Source: Lachnospiraceae bacterium (GTDB lineage Bacteria; Bacillota; Clostridia; Lachnospirales; Lachnospiraceae). From it: 64,000 nucleotides of DNA. The notes below the pieces were generated by a model that did not search any database, had not been told where the DNA came from, and was given only the letters and a program-made list of their open reading frames with translations. The stretch covers positions 1 through 64,000 of the forward strand of contig JAIEAP010000043.1 in the NCBI GenBank assembly GCA_029071325.1, written 5' to 3'. Shown piece by piece: positions 35,596 to 44,532 of the stretch (positions are counted from its first letter, which is position 1; every line of letters starts with the position of its first letter). Both the position numbers and the translations under genes were made by a program.

Positions 35596-35636
35596 AAAAC
35601 AGAGGCTGTCGTACATCATACGACAGCCTCTGTTTT
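35596..35636. terminator. Bidirectional terminator between pilT and the HPr-like gene
   Basis: AAAACAGAGGCTGTCGTA and its exact complement form an 18-bp stem with a 5-nt loop, with the A/T tails built into the stem. It serves the convergent transcripts from both sides. Confidence 0.85.
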
Positions 35637-35655
35637 GCACATTATATTCTTATTG

Positions 35656-35892
35656 TCAGCTCTTCAGCATGTACTCCAGTATCTTCTTGGTATCTTCTGG
35701 CTCGTACGCTACAATCTCTAATTCAGGGATCGTGTTGGAGGATGAGAAGATGTTAACCAGGGATACATACTGGCACAGCTTGGACTTTAGGTTCAGTCTG
35801 TCTCCCTCCTGGGTCAGAAGCTCCACCTTGCCGCTGCAGGTGTCGATCAGTTCCATAAATTCCTGCGGATTGTCAATATTTTTTACCTTCAT
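35656..35892 (-). CDS. HPr-like protein lacking the phosphoryl histidine
   Basis: A 78-aa protein with the size and predicted beta-alpha pattern of the PTS phosphocarrier HPr. The NLKSKLCQYVSL stretch (about 34-45) corresponds to the Ser-46 helix region (NLKSIMGVMSL in classical HPr), and ILEYM near the end matches the last helix. The His-15 active site (HARPA) is missing; the equivalent region reads FMELIDTCSGKVEL. It therefore cannot act as a normal PTS phosphocarrier and may be a regulatory relative. It is the last gene of the rhamnoside operon, after two chemoreceptor-type genes. The family link is moderately sure. Confidence 0.65.
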   Translation of the reverse strand: MKVKNIDNPQEFMELIDTCSGKVELLTQEGDRLNLKSKLCQYVSLVNIFSSSNTIPELEIVAYEPEDTKKILEYMLKS

Positions 35893-35925
35893 GTCTTACT
35901 TTCCTTTCTCCTTTTTTACAATTCT

Positions 35926-36759
35926 CTATTTCTTCAGATTGCGCTCACAGATATCTGCCAGACGCGCTACATTCGCCGTCACCTGCCCCAGAGTCTCAGT
36001 CATGGTCCCTGTGGTATCCACCTGCCGGTGGGCAAGATCCACCAGCTCCTTAAACTGCTCCGTCATCTGGTTCATGGAGGAGAATACCTCGCGAATCTGC
36101 TCCGTGATACGTTTGGTGGATTCATTGTTATGCTTTGCCAGCTCTCCCATCTCATGGGCCACCACGGTAAAGCTGCGCCCTGCCTCGCCTACTCGTGCCG
36201 CCTCTATGGTGGCATTCAGGGCAATGATGTTCGAACGCTTGGAATTCTGCTGAATCTCTCCGATAATTTCCGAGGTCTGATGTACCAATCCTTCCACCGT
36301 GGAAGACAACTGCTGCAGCATATCTAACTGTGTCTTAATCTGCTCCGCGCTGTTCACGATGGCGTCAACTCCCTGCTGGGTATCTACCAGTTCCTCATTG
36401 ACAGTCTGGATCTGCTCGTTCATCTTCGTGTTATTTTCAATCGATACTGCCGTACTCAACACTCCCACTACCTGACCGTTTTCCTTGATGGGCGTCAAAA
36501 TCCCATTGGTAGGCACTCCGTACACAAATGCTGGAAGGTTGCCGGAGCTCCCCTCCCCGGTCTCGATCACCTTAAGCATCATATCATCACCCGGATGATT
36601 AATATCCAGATAGGTTCCTACATCAATATCCATGCGAAAGGAGTCTCCATACCACACGCCTATGGTCTTCTCACGGTCGCACAGACATATCTGTGCATCC
36701 AGATTCAACGCCTTTTTCATAATCGGAATGGTCTCTAATAAAGCTTCCAGAATCTGCAT
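35926..36759 (-). CDS. Soluble chemoreceptor-type signalling protein (MCP domain)
   Basis: A 277-aa protein without membrane spans. The N-terminal about 120 residues form a compact sensor-like domain (PTNGILTPIKENGQVVGVLSTAV resembles the end of a PAS/GAF/sCache fold). A coiled coil follows with the conserved MCP hairpin tip around SNIIALNATIEAARVGEAGRSFTVVAHEMGELA (about 180-212). The short coiled coil suggests a small or divergent receptor. The track starts at a TTG (36765); the ATG at 36759 is better spaced from AGGAGG. It directly follows the membrane MCP gene and may signal the same cue from the cytoplasm. Confidence 0.85.
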   Translation of the reverse strand: MQILEALLETIPIMKKALNLDAQICLCDREKTIGVWYGDSFRMDIDVGTYLDINHPGDDMMLKVIETGEGSSGNLPAFVYGVPTNGILTPIKENGQVVGVLSTAVSIENNTKMNEQIQTVNEELVDTQQGVDAIVNSAEQIKTQLDMLQQLSSTVEGLVHQTSEIIGEIQQNSKRSNIIALNATIEAARVGEAGRSFTVVAHEMGELAKHNNESTKRITEQIREVFSSMNQMTEQFKELVDLAHRQVDTTGTMTETLGQVTANVARLADICERNLKK

Positions 36760-36771
36760 ATGCAATACCTC

Positions 36772-38508
36772 CTATATCTTGGAGAAACGATCCACTTCCT
36801 TTTTCAAGGACTGGGATATGTGCTCGTTGCGTTCTGCTTCCTCGCGGATATCTGCGATAGCTTCTACCAGACTTCCGGTACTGCTCGCCGCATTTACCAC
36901 TCCCTTCGCGCTTTCATCCATGGCAACAGAAATATCCTGGATACCGTTAGACATATTTGCAATGGTATCCTCCAGTTTGCGCACGCTGTTGCCAAAGCCG
37001 GTAAAGATCCGGTCAATATCGTCCGCATCCTGATTGTACTGCTTCGCCATCCGGGCAAAGGAATCATAATCCTCCATCACAACCTCGGTAATGAACTTTA
37101 GGATATCATTGGCATTTGCCACCAGATTCTCCACTGACAGGATTACCACATTGCTGATATCCTGAATATGGTTCGCTGTTTCCCGGCTGTTGTCTGCCAG
37201 GATACGGATCTCATCCGCCACCACCGCAAAACCTTTTCCTGCCTCTCCTGCCCTTGCCGCCTCAATAGACGCATTCAGCGCCAGAAGATTGGTCTGGCTG
37301 GAAATATCCAGGATGTCTCCCGTCAGAGCTGTGATCTCCTCCACCTGCTTGCTGTTCTCGATGGCTTCCTTCAGCTGATGCTGTTTCGTAGACATCATGG
37401 TTCCCACATTCTGTTTACTGTCTGTCACCGACACCTCAATTTCCTGGGCACGTTTCTGAATACCCTCTACCAGAACGCCGCCTTCCGAGGTCTCCTCTAT
37501 CATTTCCTTGGCGTGTACCAGCACCTCTCTTACACCGCCGTTCATCTGCTCTAAGGTTGAGGCAACTTCTTCCATGCTTGCCGACAACTGCTCCATAACG
37601 GCGGATACGCTTCCGGCATTCTCGTTGGATTCTACAATTCCGTGAGAAATCAGTACCGCCGCATTCTGCATACTGCCGGATTCTTCCTTCAGCTTACGGA
37701 TAATGCTCTGAAGCTGTCCCAGGAAATTATTGATGCCGCCTACCAGTTGTCCAATCTCATCCTTGGAGTACACCGGGATACGCTCCGTCAGATCACCCTC
37801 CTGGCACTCGATCTTGCGCATAATCTCTGCCAGATCACCGCTGGCGCGCTTGGCCGGGCGGATAATGCTTCTGCGTATCAGCAGATTGATAACAATACAG
37901 GCAATCACGTACGTTATCAGCATTGCAACCGTAATGATCGCACTGTTGGTGATGGCACGGTTATAATTCCCGTTTGCCTCTGCAATTCCGTCTGACACCA
38001 CCTGAGACATCTGCATCTGTGTGGGTTCTCCCACCTCCACGACAAACCCCTGGAAGGTAGTACCCAGTTCAATATATGCAGTAACGTAATCCTGCTCATC
38101 CACCAACGCCTGGATGGCAAAGAGATAATCAAAACACTGAATCGCATATGCCTCATATGCCGTAAACGCCTCCGTCAGAGCCGGATCATTGATATCGCCG
38201 ACAATTTCTGTCATACTGGCAAGGCGTTCCTGGCTTGCAGCGTAATCCGTTGCCAACGCCGCTTCCAGACCCATGGTCAGCCCCGGATCATCCGCATACA
38301 GAGTGATGATATTCACATACTTCTGACTCTCCTCAATGAGACGCACCATCTCCGTATAATTCTCTTCGAAAGATATATAATGCTCACTGATCATCTCTCC
38401 CTCTTTGTTGATCTGCCGCAAAGACAATAATGATGTCACGGCACTGATCAAAAACATGGCAAAGAGCAGCAAGATCATCAATCGTAGCTTAGTTCCTATT
38501 TTTTTCAT
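36772..38508 (-). CDS. Membrane-bound methyl-accepting chemotaxis protein
   Basis: Full receptor (578 aa): span 1 (about 7-28), an extracytoplasmic four-helix-bundle sensor (about 30-185), span 2 (about 190-212), HAMP (about 213-270) and a cytoplasmic coiled coil. The signalling tip is [27 protein letters not shown]. The start at 38508 follows GGAGTGAT; ATG 38517 is less likely. It sits in the operon of a sugar transporter and glycosidases, so its ligand is plausibly a sugar or sugar-loaded binding protein; this is inference. No cheA or cheW is present in the window. Confidence 0.93.
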   Translation of the reverse strand: MKKIGTKLRLMILLLFAMFLISAVTSLLSLRQINKEGEMISEHYISFEENYTEMVRLIEESQKYVNIITLYADDPGLTMGLEAALATDYAASQERLASMTEIVGDINDPALTEAFTAYEAYAIQCFDYLFAIQALVDEQDYVTAYIELGTTFQGFVVEVGEPTQMQMSQVVSDGIAEANGNYNRAITNSAIITVAMLITYVIACIVINLLIRRSIIRPAKRASGDLAEIMRKIECQEGDLTERIPVYSKDEIGQLVGGINNFLGQLQSIIRKLKEESGSMQNAAVLISHGIVESNENAGSVSAVMEQLSASMEEVASTLEQMNGGVREVLVHAKEMIEETSEGGVLVEGIQKRAQEIEVSVTDSKQNVGTMMSTKQHQLKEAIENSKQVEEITALTGDILDISSQTNLLALNASIEAARAGEAGKGFAVVADEIRILADNSRETANHIQDISNVVILSVENLVANANDILKFITEVVMEDYDSFARMAKQYNQDADDIDRIFTGFGNSVRKLEDTIANMSNGIQDISVAMDESAKGVVNAASSTGSLVEAIADIREEAERNEHISQSLKKEVDRFSKI

Positions 38509-38525
38509 AAGTATCACTCCTGTTC

Positions 38526-39155
38526 TTACAGCCGTAAAAGCTCGGCAAATGTCTGAATTGGATAATCTGTCTTCTCATAACCGCTGGCATCCCCAATACC
38601 CACTGCCGTCATATTGCCAGCCTTCGCCGCGTCAATTCCGGCATAGGCATCTTCCACAACCATACAGTCCTCAGGCGCTTCCCCGATGAATTCCGCTGCT
38701 TTTAAGAACACTTCCGGATCCGGTTTGGAACGTGTAATGTTCGTTCCATCGGAAATAGCGTCAAAATAGTCGGTCAGCTCCACCCGCTCCAGAATATATT
38801 TCGCATTCTTGCTGGAAGAACCGATGGCAAGCTTACAGCCATTCTTGCGCAACTTGCGCAGCGTATCCCTTACTTCCTCGGTCACATCCTCCGGAGTCAT
38901 AGTTCCAAGAAGCTTCCGGTAAATGGTGTTCTTCTTCTCGGCAAGAGCCTCCTTCTCCTCCTGGGATAACGTGCCGTCGTAGCGCTCCAGGATAATCTCC
39001 AGGCTGTCCATTCGGCTCACTCCCCGAAGACGGTTGTTGATGACTTCATCAAAATAGACCCCCAGTTCATCCGCCATCTCCTTCCACGCCTGATAATGGA
39101 ATTTGTCGGTAAACACGATCACTCCATCCAGATCAAAAATAATGCCTTTCTTCAT
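38526..39155 (-). CDS. pgmB: Beta-phosphoglucomutase (HAD family)
   Basis: HAD phosphatase-superfamily mutase (209 aa) interconverting beta-glucose 1-phosphate and glucose 6-phosphate, or a close relative. Motif I FDLDGVI has both aspartates (D8, D10), the cap region contains the mutase-like [13 protein letters not shown], motif II is GSSSKN, motif [11 protein letters not shown] and motif [15 protein letters not shown], all intact. AAGGAGG overlaps the end of the rhamnosidase gene and only one base separates the two genes. A degenerate paralogue lies 4.7 kb upstream in the same operon (43859-44521). Confidence 0.9.
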   Translation of the reverse strand: MKKGIIFDLDGVIVFTDKFHYQAWKEMADELGVYFDEVINNRLRGVSRMDSLEIILERYDGTLSQEEKEALAEKKNTIYRKLLGTMTPEDVTEEVRDTLRKLRKNGCKLAIGSSSKNAKYILERVELTDYFDAISDGTNITRSKPDPEVFLKAAEFIGEAPEDCMVVEDAYAGIDAAKAGNMTAVGIGDASGYEKTDYPIQTFAELLRL

Positions 39156-39156
39156 A

Positions 39157-41925
39157 CTATGCCTCCTTTTCATACATCTGTATCTGCTTCACCTTCTTGA
39201 TGGCAGTTGTAACCAAATTATAATCGAAGCCCATAAACGGCATATACAGCATCTGACGCAGAGTCAGTGCCAGATTCTCCTTATCGCCGCTGGCAATCAT
39301 GCCTACCGCCACCGGTGTATACTTCTCAAGGATCGCCATTGCCTTGGAACTTGTAGATAATTCCTCCAGAGTACTGTCCTCATAAAATGGTCTGGTGTAA
39401 TCGTGTTCCAGAGCCAGCTCCAATTCATGGACACCTGCTTCCAGTTCTTTCGCCTCACCGGAATCATAGGGAATTTCTATCCGTGCAGTACAGTTAAAGG
39501 GTACTTCCACCTTCATCCATACGGTTCCGTCCTTCCGAAGCTTATATTCAATGGCGTACCTGCCGCTGACGGAATTGTAGCTGCACTTCACCCTGGGAAG
39601 ACGATAATAGAACTTCGGTGCAAACTTCACTTTCTTAAATCCAGGTTCCATGGGCTTGATTCCTGCTGCCTCACGGTATAAAAACTCTACAACAGAGCCG
39701 TAGGAATAATGGTTCAAGCTGTTCATATTCGTGCCGCTGATCCTGCCGTCATCCAGCACCGAATTCCACCGTTCCCATATCGTGGTGGCGCCGAGATTCA
39801 CACAGCGCAGCCATCCCGGGAATCCCTCATAGAACAGAATGCGGTAAGCCATATCCTCCATGCCGTTTTCACTTAATACCTGACACATCAGAGGCGCGCC
39901 TACAAAACCGCACTTGATACGGTAACAGTCCTTCTCCAGCCGCTTTTTCAGTCCTTCGATCACCCTGTCCTTGTCTACATAGACTCCAAACCGAAGACAG
40001 ATGATATAGGCTGCCTGCGTATCCACGGCGAGCCGTCCGCTCACTGTAAAATACTCATTTAAGATCGCCTGGTAAATCTGGGAAGCCAGCTTGGAATACG
40101 CCTTACTGTCCCGCGACTTACCCAGGATTTCTGCCGCCTGCGCCACCTTCCTGGCCGATGCATAATAGTAGACGCTGGCCACGAAGAAATCATCGGTTCC
40201 TCCCTTGAAGCTCTGCTCAGTCACTCCGTCCATTGCCAGCCAGTCTCCGAAATGCATGCCGAAATCAAACAGATGATGGTCTCCATTCTCCTTGGAACGG
40301 CTGGTAATATTGTCGACCCAGTCACGCATCATGGGATAATACTCTTCCAGCTTATCCTTATCTCCGTAAATCTCATACAGCGTCATGGGAATAAAGGTTG
40401 CAGCATCTCCCCATACGCTGGCTCCACCCGGATTATTGGTAAAGTTTGGAATATAATTTGGTACGGATCCATTCCACTTCTTCTGCTCCAGCCTAAGATC
40501 CTGCAGGAACTTGTCAAAGAATGCGCGGGTATCCATATTTAAAGATGCCGTAGGCGCAAATACCTGCGCGTCCCCGGTCCATCCCAGCCGCTCGTCACGC
40601 TGAGGGCAATCCGTAGGCATATCGATAAAGTTGGACTTCTGTCCCCACAGTGCATTTAAGAACAGGCGGTTAATTTTCTGATCAGAGGTTACAAGACTGC
40701 CGGTAATATCCAGCTGGGAATATATCACCTTCCCTTTGAACATATCTTTAGACAGCTTACCGATCCATCCGCTGACCTTCACATACCGGAATCCATAGGA
40801 TGTAAAATAGGGACGTACCGTCTCCTTCTCGCCTCTGGACACATATTCATACCGCGCTTTGGCAGTGCGGTAATTCTGGTTATAAAAACAGTCTTCCTGT
40901 AATATCTCTCCGAAATCCAGGGTAATTCTGGTACCGGCTTTAAAATTTGCTTCAAACTCCACAAATCCAGCAAAGTTCTGTCCGAAATCCAACACCAGTT
41001 CTCCCTTGGGGGTATGCAGGATCTCCTGTACCGTAAGTTCCTCCATCACTGTCAGCGGCAGACTGTCTCGCTCCCGCAATACCTCTCTGCTCTGCTCAGA
41101 CAGTTCCACCCCTTTCCATGGATTCTCTGTATCCAGCCACATGAGACGGTTTAAAATCTCGCCGTCATACATATCGCTGGCCTCCACATCAGAGCCGCGG
41201 TATTTCCAGCTCTTATCTGTGGCGATCACCGTTTCTTTTCCGTTGGGATGTATCAGATGAAGCTCTGCGATCACCTGGAACTTATTGCCCCAGACCGCCT
41301 CATGTCCTTCATAACCGATGCGGCCTTTATACCAGCCGTTGCCGCAGATAATGGATATGGTATTCTCCTGCTCCAGCAGTTCTGTCACATCATAGGTCTG
41401 ATACTGGATTTTCTGATGATAGTCACTGGTAAAGGGTGCAAGGAATTCATCTCCCGCTTTATTTCCGTTGATATATGCTTCATACACGCCCAGACCACAC
41501 ACATACAGCCTCGCGCTTACCACCTCCTGCTCTACCGTAAAATCCCTGGCGAATTCCGGATGGAAGGTATCCTCTGCGGCCGTCGTGACAAATTCTGCCT
41601 GCCAGCGCTCTTTCATTTTGCCTGTCTCAAAGTACGCCACTTCACTCTTTGCCCGCTCATGTCCGTCCCCGGTTACTTCCACCTGATAGTAATAACGGGT
41701 TCTTGGGGTAAGTTTTAGATCCAGCAGTTCCCCTGTACTGTTTAAGTCCGCCCCCTCTATGACCAGCAGCGGCTCTGACAAATCTTCCTTGGTGCTGACC
41801 ACAATTTTGGCGTCTGTCTGGCGTTTGCTCTCTGCCTCCGTCACCTTCCAGGAACATTTCACTGTCCCAAAGGAAAATCCCATGGGATTATGCATGCCAT
41901 TAATCTTTGTCTCTGAAATCTTCAT
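39157..41925 (-). CDS. Alpha-L-rhamnosidase (GH78)
   Basis: Family GH78 enzyme (922 aa), expected to release terminal alpha-L-rhamnose from flavonoid glycosides, pectin or bacterial polysaccharides. It has N-terminal beta domains (about 1-390), with an INGNKAGDEFLAPFTSDY jelly-roll motif, and an (alpha/alpha)6 barrel (about 400-750). The diagnostic MPTDCPQRDERLGWTGDAQ holds the catalytic acidic residues; the inverting base is expected near the later barrel Glu/His motifs. LNHYSYGSVVEFLYREAAG and a C-terminal beta sandwich complete it. No signal peptide is seen, so it acts in the cytoplasm on imported glycans. The ribosome site is CGGAGGT. Confidence 0.95.
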   Translation of the reverse strand: MKISETKINGMHNPMGFSFGTVKCSWKVTEAESKRQTDAKIVVSTKEDLSEPLLVIEGADLNSTGELLDLKLTPRTRYYYQVEVTGDGHERAKSEVAYFETGKMKERWQAEFVTTAAEDTFHPEFARDFTVEQEVVSARLYVCGLGVYEAYINGNKAGDEFLAPFTSDYHQKIQYQTYDVTELLEQENTISIICGNGWYKGRIGYEGHEAVWGNKFQVIAELHLIHPNGKETVIATDKSWKYRGSDVEASDMYDGEILNRLMWLDTENPWKGVELSEQSREVLRERDSLPLTVMEELTVQEILHTPKGELVLDFGQNFAGFVEFEANFKAGTRITLDFGEILQEDCFYNQNYRTAKARYEYVSRGEKETVRPYFTSYGFRYVKVSGWIGKLSKDMFKGKVIYSQLDITGSLVTSDQKINRLFLNALWGQKSNFIDMPTDCPQRDERLGWTGDAQVFAPTASLNMDTRAFFDKFLQDLRLEQKKWNGSVPNYIPNFTNNPGGASVWGDAATFIPMTLYEIYGDKDKLEEYYPMMRDWVDNITSRSKENGDHHLFDFGMHFGDWLAMDGVTEQSFKGGTDDFFVASVYYYASARKVAQAAEILGKSRDSKAYSKLASQIYQAILNEYFTVSGRLAVDTQAAYIICLRFGVYVDKDRVIEGLKKRLEKDCYRIKCGFVGAPLMCQVLSENGMEDMAYRILFYEGFPGWLRCVNLGATTIWERWNSVLDDGRISGTNMNSLNHYSYGSVVEFLYREAAGIKPMEPGFKKVKFAPKFYYRLPRVKCSYNSVSGRYAIEYKLRKDGTVWMKVEVPFNCTARIEIPYDSGEAKELEAGVHELELALEHDYTRPFYEDSTLEELSTSSKAMAILEKYTPVAVGMIASGDKENLALTLRQMLYMPFMGFDYNLVTTAIKKVKQIQMYEKEA

Positions 41926-41941
41926 AATGAAAAACCTCCGT

Positions 41942-43846
41942 TCATTGTATCATCCTTTTTGTCCGTTTATCTTTATACATCCTCTCATCCGCCAGTTCCA
42001 TGATCTCATTGAGATCTTCGATCTGTCTTGCCTGATAAGTAGTGTATCCGATACTTGCCTCCATATGAAATACACATTTTAATGCCTTGTTCCTCGCTGC
42101 TATATCCTCCCGTATTTGAGATATCTGTTGTTCCACAGCTTCGCTTCCGGGACTCCTTCCAAATACCACGAATTCATCACCGCCGTATCGCATCAGAAGC
42201 TGATCTTCCCCCACATGCCTGCGCAGCGCATTGGCAATCTCCCGGATATAGATATCTCCCTGATTGTGACCAAAGGTGTCATTAACATATTTTAGCCGGT
42301 CAATATCCGTAAACATAACAAATACCTCTGCGTCATCTTCCTTCATCTGCTCCAGCATTGGTTCTGCATAATGATAGAAGCCCGCCCGGTTATATAAATG
42401 CGTCAGCATATCATATACCCACATGCTGTTAAGCTCCTTCACCGTCTCCTGCAGCAACACCTGCTTACGGATATTCTCAAGCCCGATTCCAATGTTCATG
42501 ACCCAGGAATAAAACAATTCGCTCCGCAGCGGGAACTCACTGTTACAGGATACACAATAACCATAGCACAGCTTCTGGTAGAACACAGGTGCCACTACAA
42601 ATATATCGCTTTTCATCCCGTTCCTGCATGCGGGCGGGATGATATCCTGTCTATTGATATTGCCGTACTCTTTAAACTCCCCCTCCTCGTATGCCAGCAC
42701 CACCTTCACCTCATCCGTGTATGTCATACTTGGCTCTGCCTGCTTGATCTTGCCGTCCAGATTCTTCTCTTTCCATCGGAAGATCTCATCATAACTGCCC
42801 AGACACAGATAAAAACACTGCATATCCGTCATCTCAACATATTTCTTAAGGGCTTCCGCCAGTTCATCCGGGGTACTCACACTGGCAAAATCACTGCTCA
42901 TATTCTTAATCGCATCCACAGACTGCTGCAGGATATAAGTCTTTGACACATATGTCCTGCGCAGTTCATCCACATCCAGCGGTACCGTTTCCTGACAGCC
43001 GCAGGAATTGCCCACCGCCATGCTGGTGGATACGATTCTTTTCTGATACTGTTCCATAGAATCCGCATGCATCAGAATATCCACAGCCTCAAACCCCAGA
43101 CGGAACTGATTACGGTTCACTGTGGTGATGGGGGGCAGATTACAATATGCCAGTTCATCTCCGTCAAAGCCAGTTACTATAATGTCCTCCGGCACACGAT
43201 ACCCCATAAGCTCAAGCTGGCTGCATACTCCGATCGCCATACTGTCATTGGCACATATGATCGCCTCCGGCACAATGCCCCGTTCCCGGATATAATAGAC
43301 GGCTGCCCTGCGGCCGCTCTCCAGCGCGTAATCACCGCAAAATATATCCTCCTTATCATATGGCAGAGCTGCTTCACGCATGGTATCCTCATAAGCGCGC
43401 AGCCGCTCTGTTCCCTCCTTGTTGTTCACGCGTCCGGTCACATAACAGACTTTACGCTTCTGATGGTCCTTAACCACATGTTCCACTATCATCCGCATGG
43501 ATTGATAATCTGAGATTCCCACATAATGCATGCCTTCCACTTCCTCGTCAATGCACACTGCCGGGACACCGCTCTCCCTGACTTTCTGTATGACATAATC
43601 AGCGATACCGGAATACTGGATGGTATTCTTCACCACGATAATTCCATCATACAATTTATAATCAGGCATTTCCATGATATGAAAAGCACCCTGTTTTTCC
43701 ACATTTACTTCATTGTAATTGATAAAGCATGTAAAAACAAATATCTTAATATCATGCGCTTTTGCCTGCTCCATAATACCTTCCAGGATCTTTCTCTGAT
43801 TATCAAAGCTAATGGCACACATCAGTACCGCAATCTGTTTTTTCAT
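41942..43846 (-). CDS. LacI-type sugar-binding domain fused to GGDEF diguanylate cyclase
   Basis: A 634-aa signalling protein. About 1-285 match the periplasmic-binding-protein-like ligand domain of LacI/GalR regulators (YDGIIVV, GISDYQSMRMIVEHVV, AIICANDSMAIGVCSQLELMGYRVPEDIIVTGFDGDELA), but the DNA-binding head is absent. A middle GAF-like or coiled region follows (about 300-465). A GGDEF domain lies at about 470-634 with an intact RYGGDEFVVFG and FTDIDRLKYVNDTFGH. No RxxD inhibition site is seen five residues before the motif. It probably makes cyclic di-GMP in response to a cytoplasmic sugar. It is located between the HAD paralogue and the rhamnosidase. Confidence 0.88.
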   Translation of the reverse strand: MKKQIAVLMCAISFDNQRKILEGIMEQAKAHDIKIFVFTCFINYNEVNVEKQGAFHIMEMPDYKLYDGIIVVKNTIQYSGIADYVIQKVRESGVPAVCIDEEVEGMHYVGISDYQSMRMIVEHVVKDHQKRKVCYVTGRVNNKEGTERLRAYEDTMREAALPYDKEDIFCGDYALESGRRAAVYYIRERGIVPEAIICANDSMAIGVCSQLELMGYRVPEDIIVTGFDGDELAYCNLPPITTVNRNQFRLGFEAVDILMHADSMEQYQKRIVSTSMAVGNSCGCQETVPLDVDELRRTYVSKTYILQQSVDAIKNMSSDFASVSTPDELAEALKKYVEMTDMQCFYLCLGSYDEIFRWKEKNLDGKIKQAEPSMTYTDEVKVVLAYEEGEFKEYGNINRQDIIPPACRNGMKSDIFVVAPVFYQKLCYGYCVSCNSEFPLRSELFYSWVMNIGIGLENIRKQVLLQETVKELNSMWVYDMLTHLYNRAGFYHYAEPMLEQMKEDDAEVFVMFTDIDRLKYVNDTFGHNQGDIYIREIANALRRHVGEDQLLMRYGGDEFVVFGRSPGSEAVEQQISQIREDIAARNKALKCVFHMEASIGYTTYQARQIEDLNEIMELADERMYKDKRTKRMIQ

Positions 43847-43858
43847 AAATATCCCTCA

Positions 43859-44521
43859 TTATTTGTAGATATGAGCCGCATGGCGTTTCAACTGTTCCAG
43901 ATCATCCAACACAGTAATCCCCGCCATATCTTCCATGGTATATTCCCCTTCGGGATGCAGCGCCGCAACGTGCATGCCCGTCTTCTTTGCGGCCCGGATT
44001 CCATAGGAGGTTCCCTCCACAATCAGGCATTCCTCTTTCTTTACCTGCAGATATCCGCATATATTGAGAAAAACCTCGGGATTGGGCTTAAGCTTTTTGT
44101 TGCTGTTTCCATCGCTGATCGTATCAAAATAACTATCCAATCCGAGGTTTTTAATTACAATTCCTGCATTCTTGCTGGAAGACGCAATCGCCAGAAGATA
44201 TCCCTCCTGCTTTAACTGCCGCAATTGCATCCGCAGTTTAGGATCTACATCCCGTTCTGTCATCGTGATCAGGCACGATTTGAAAATATCGTTCTTCTGT
44301 TCTGCCAAAACCTCCTTCTCCACACGGGACAGACTCCCTGGATACCCCTTCAGCAATTCATTCAGGCTATCCATCCTGGACATTCCGATGAAGTGTCTGT
44401 TCATCTCCTCTGTAAACGGAATGCCCAGTTCGTCTGCTATTTCTTTCCAAGCAAGATAATGATATTTTTCCGTATGACAGATCACTCCGTCCAGACCAAA
44501 AATAATTACCTTTACTCTCAT
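43859..44521 (-). CDS. Degenerate beta-phosphoglucomutase-like HAD protein (probable pseudoenzyme)
   Basis: A 220-aa paralogue of the pgmB in this operon: same length, same cap (GMSRMDSLNELL), SSSKNAG and KPNPEVFL. Two catalytic positions are lost. Motif I reads FGLDGVI, with Gly (GGT, one base from GAT) replacing the nucleophile Asp. Motif IV reads IVEGTSYGI where the paralogue has VVEDAYAGI, so the metal-binding Asp is gone. The frame is intact, so the protein is probably made but not a phosphotransferase; a regulatory or binding role is possible. The ribosome site is weak (TAAGGCGG). Confidence 0.85.
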   Translation of the reverse strand: MRVKVIIFGLDGVICHTEKYHYLAWKEIADELGIPFTEEMNRHFIGMSRMDSLNELLKGYPGSLSRVEKEVLAEQKNDIFKSCLITMTERDVDPKLRMQLRQLKQEGYLLAIASSSKNAGIVIKNLGLDSYFDTISDGNSNKKLKPNPEVFLNICGYLQVKKEECLIVEGTSYGIRAAKKTGMHVAALHPEGEYTMEDMAGITVLDDLEQLKRHAAHIYK

Positions 44522-44532
44522 GCTGCACCGCC

